From contig JADQBV010000157.1 of NCBI GenBank assembly GCA_016278415.1, positions 2,090-11,638 on the forward strand: 9,549 nt of DNA. Reading direction: 5' to 3'. Positions 8,005 to 9,549 of this stretch are shown one piece after another. The notes beneath the pieces are model-generated. The model made no database searches, was not told the origin of the DNA, and was given only the letters and a program-made list of their open reading frames with translations. The stretch is from Halanaerobiales bacterium. GTDB taxonomy: Bacteria; Bacillota_F; Halanaerobiia; Halanaerobiales; DTU029. Both the position numbers and the translations under genes were made by a program. Positions within the stretch are counted from its first letter, which is position 1. Each line of letters opens with the position of its first letter.

Positions 8005-8658
8005 ATGAAGATTATGATTGCAGATGACCATCCCTTATATGCAGAAGGATTAAAAAACCTCTTAACTTCAAATAACTTTGAAGTAGGTAATGTAGTAAAC
8101 AATGGGAAAAAAGCAGTAGAAACCGCCCTTCGGGAAAAGCCTGATGTAGTATTTATGGATATTGAGATGCCTGTATTAAGTGGTATAGAAGCTACACGAA
8201 GAATAAAAGAAAAGCTAGCCGAGACTAAGATTATAATACTTACCAGCTTTGAGGAAGGGAATAGTCTCATTAAAGCTGTTAAAGCGGGGGCATCTGGCTA
8301 TTTACTTAAAAGCCTTGACGGTGAGGAATTACTTAGGGGTTTGACGGAGTTAGATAAAGGTAAAAATCCATTTTCTGCCGGGTTAGAAAAATTCCTTTTA
8401 GATGAAATACGTGAAAAAGAAAAATACGAGGAAAAAGCAGAAGATGTTAGCCATATTTTATCTGATACACAAGTGGAGATAGTGAAGCTTTTAATTAAAG
8501 GGTATACTTATCAGCAAATAGGTAATGAAATTTTCCTTAGTGAGCGGACTATAAAATATCACATAGTACAAATTAAAGAGAAGACAGGTCTAAAAACCCA
8601 GAGCCAGTTAATAGCCTATGGAAAAGAAAAGTTAAATTCTGACCTGGAAGCGTACTAA
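8005..8658 (+). CDS. NarL/LuxR-family response regulator
   Basis: This 217-residue regulator has an N-terminal receiver domain (residues 1-120) and a C-terminal LuxR/GerE-type HTH (about 150-208). Receiver landmarks are D7 and D8 (IADDHPLYAEGL), phosphoacceptor D52 (VFMDIEMPVLSG), T80 (IILTSF) and K102 (GYLLKS), all intact. The HTH shows the family pattern LSDTQVEIVKLLIKGYTYQQ, then IGNEIFLSERTIKYHI. A predicted charged linker (130-147) is rich in Glu and Lys. It is the obvious partner of the HisKA_3 kinase: the intergenic gap is 17 bp and both belong to the NarX/NarL-like class. AGGGGG at 7992-7997 is the ribosome site for the ATG at 8005. Target promoters are not identifiable here. Confidence 0.95.
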   Translation: MKIMIADDHPLYAEGLKNLLTSNNFEVGNVVNNGKKAVETALREKPDVVFMDIEMPVLSGIEATRRIKEKLAETKIIILTSFEEGNSLIKAVKAGASGYLLKSLDGEELLRGLTELDKGKNPFSAGLEKFLLDEIREKEKYEEKAEDVSHILSDTQVEIVKLLIKGYTYQQIGNEIFLSERTIKYHIVQIKEKTGLKTQSQLIAYGKEKLNSDLEAY

Positions 8659-8665
8659 ACAATAC

Positions 8666-8694
8666 TTGCTAATAATAATATGGTATAATATAAT
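8666..8694 (+). promoter_or_regulatory. Promoter of the ychF leader, with overlapping -10 elements
   Basis: TTGCTA (8666-8671) is 17 bp from TATAAT (8689-8694). A second TATAAT overlaps it at 8684-8689 and is preceded by TGG (8681-8683), forming an extended -10 that needs little -35. Either could drive ychF from 8 bp beyond the regulator stop codon, giving a leader of nearly 190 nt. Confidence 0.65.
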
Positions 8695-8697
8695 AGT

Positions 8698-8751
8698 TCT
8701 AGCAAACTTGGCTGATACTAAAGCTAGACTAATGGGAATCTAATATTAGCT
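8698..8751 (+). other. Competing short inverted repeats in the ychF leader
   Basis: TCTAGC (8698-8703) can pair with GCTAGA (8723-8728). The overlapping AGCTA (8722-8726) or CTAAT (8729-8733) can instead pair with ATTAGCT (8745-8751). The stems are short and AT-rich and are followed by A-rich rather than T-rich sequence, so this is not a terminator. A structural switch is possible but weakly supported. Confidence 0.3.
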
Positions 8752-8820
8752 GAAAAAAGAAAGATATACAAAGATTTAAGGGCATTAAAAATTCATTCAA
8801 AAGACATAAGAACATTTTGC

Positions 8821-8852
8821 CCAACCTTATTTAAGACAAGATATAGGGTTGG
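8821..8852 (+). other. Strong hairpin in the ychF leader
   Basis: CCAACCTTAT (8821-8830) pairs with ATAGGGTTGG (8843-8852) over 10 bp with a single G-U wobble, leaving a 12-nt loop. The sequence after it is TTATTAG, too poor in T for a good intrinsic terminator. It lies 36 bp before the ychF start and could act as a weak attenuator, an RNA-stability element or a protein-binding site. Which one cannot be told from sequence. Confidence 0.55.
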
Positions 8853-8888
8853 TTATTAGATATTAATTTAATGGAGTGTGAAAAGTAG

Positions 8889-9549
8889 ATGAAATTAGGG
8901 ATTGTAGGACTACCAAATGTAGGAAAATCAACACTATTTAATGCGTTAACCAGGGCAGGTGCAGATGCAGCGAATTATCCATTTTGTACAATAGATCCAA
9001 ATATAGGTGTTGTTAATGTACCAGACCCAAGATTGGAAGTACTTAATAAAATGTACGAACCAAAGAAGAAGACACCTACAGCTATAGAATTTGTTGATAT
9101 AGCCGGTCTTGTTAAAGGAGCTAGCAAAGGAGAGGGATTGGGTAATAAGTTCCTTGCCCATATCCGGGAAGTTGATGCTATTGCCCAGGTGGTTAGGTGC
9201 TTTACAGATAGCAATGTCACACATGTGGATGGTAGTATCGATCCAGTCAGGGATATTGATATTATTAATATGGAATTACTGCTTGCTGATTTAGCTGCTG
9301 TTGAGAAGAGAATGGAAAGAACAGCCAAAGCCGCCAAAAGTGGTGATAGGGAATATTTAGAAGAGTTAGGTATATTGGAAAGGTTTAAAGACACCCTTGA
9401 AGAAGGTAAAAACATTAGGCAGTTAGCCTTGGATGAAAAGGCTATGAAAATAATTAAAGAACTGTCTTTACTTAGTGCTAAACCAATTATATACATAGCT
9501 AATGTAGATGAAGAAGATATGATAAAAGACGGTAATGAATTAGTAGAAC
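8889..9549 (+). CDS. ychF: Redox-regulated ATPase/GTPase YchF (OLA1 family), 3'-partial
   Basis: The first 220 codons are visible; the family is usually about 365 residues, so roughly 145 are beyond the right edge. Landmarks are the P-loop GLPNVGKS (7-14), YPFCTIDPN at 30-38 (switch I), FVDIAGLVKGASKGEGLGN (68-86, with D70 of the G3 motif), H91 in FLAHIREVDA, and NVDE (205-208). That last motif replaces NKxD and explains why YchF proteins prefer ATP over GTP. Residues about 130-195 carry the helical coiled-coil insertion. YchF associates with ribosomes and is linked to stress and translation control in other bacteria. The start is fixed by an in-frame TAG directly upstream (8886-8888). GGAG at 8873-8876 is the ribosome site, with a somewhat long 12-nt spacing. 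A further promoter and hairpin lie upstream. The C-terminal TGS-like domain is outside the window. Confidence 0.97.
   Translation, partial: MKLGIVGLPNVGKSTLFNALTRAGADAANYPFCTIDPNIGVVNVPDPRLEVLNKMYEPKKKTPTAIEFVDIAGLVKGASKGEGLGNKFLAHIREVDAIAQVVRCFTDSNVTHVDGSIDPVRDIDIINMELLLADLAAVEKRMERTAKAAKSGDREYLEELGILERFKDTLEEGKNIRQLALDEKAMKIIKELSLLSAKPIIYIANVDEEDMIKDGNELVE

Noticed and set aside
8695..8888. T-box or other known riboswitch in the ychF leader
   Set aside because: No T-box consensus, no recognisable aptamer core and no terminator-antiterminator pair with a T-tract were found; ychF is also not a usual target of such elements.
8975..9496. Minus-strand open frame of 173 codons opposite ychF
   Set aside because: The + strand encodes unmistakable YchF motifs through this entire stretch; the antisense frame shows only a low-complexity Ser/Leu-rich sequence.

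Overview
The window is AT-rich DNA with strong GGAGGTGAT-type ribosome binding sites and sigma-A-like promoters, which points to a low-GC Firmicutes-type bacterium. The left half encodes a giant secreted protein that is rich in Asp, Glu, Asn and Ser and poor in Lys, Arg and Cys. It carries no visible LPXTG or SLH anchor. Together these traits fit a halophilic anaerobe with an outer membrane, such as a member of the Halanaerobiales. That placement is inference from composition and protein style, not from a marker-gene comparison.

Layout, all genes on the + strand. Positions 1-5195 hold the 3' part of a very large modular surface-protein gene. The frame is open from nucleotide 3, so the true start lies left of the window. 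The window opens inside a tandem array of about 112-residue repeats that are identical over 55 bp at DNA level. Then come Ig-like modules, an SbsA/Big_5-like Ig domain, four DUF11-type repeats, a carboxypeptidase-regulatory-like domain and a C-terminal SdrD_B-like domain. A clear rho-independent terminator (5281-5307) closes this unit. Positions 5341-5407 form a compact promoter with two exact 13-bp direct repeats, one upstream of the -35 and one in the spacer. Positions 5408-6166 encode an HTH_17-Uma2 fusion: an excisionase/MerR-like DNA-binding head joined to a PD-(D/E)XK-like nuclease fold. Positions 6305-7987 and 8005-8658 encode a two-component pair, a 7TM-PAS-HisKA_3 histidine kinase and a NarL/LuxR-type response regulator. 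Positions 8659-8888 are a leader region with a good promoter and a strong hairpin. Positions 8889-9549 are the first 220 codons of the universally conserved GTPase/ATPase YchF, cut by the right edge.

How the parts relate: the surface protein is a separate transcription unit ended by its terminator. The HTH-Uma2 gene has its own promoter and a candidate operator that its HTH might read. No terminator is evident between it and the kinase 138 bp downstream, so read-through into the two-component pair is possible. The kinase and regulator are 17 bp apart and almost certainly form one operon and one signalling pathway; the stimulus and target genes cannot be told from the sequence. YchF is a housekeeping gene with its own promoter.

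The most unusual items are the HTH-Uma2 fusion with its two-repeat promoter, and the homogenised repeat array at the left edge. No CRISPR array, insertion sequence, tRNA or rRNA was seen.
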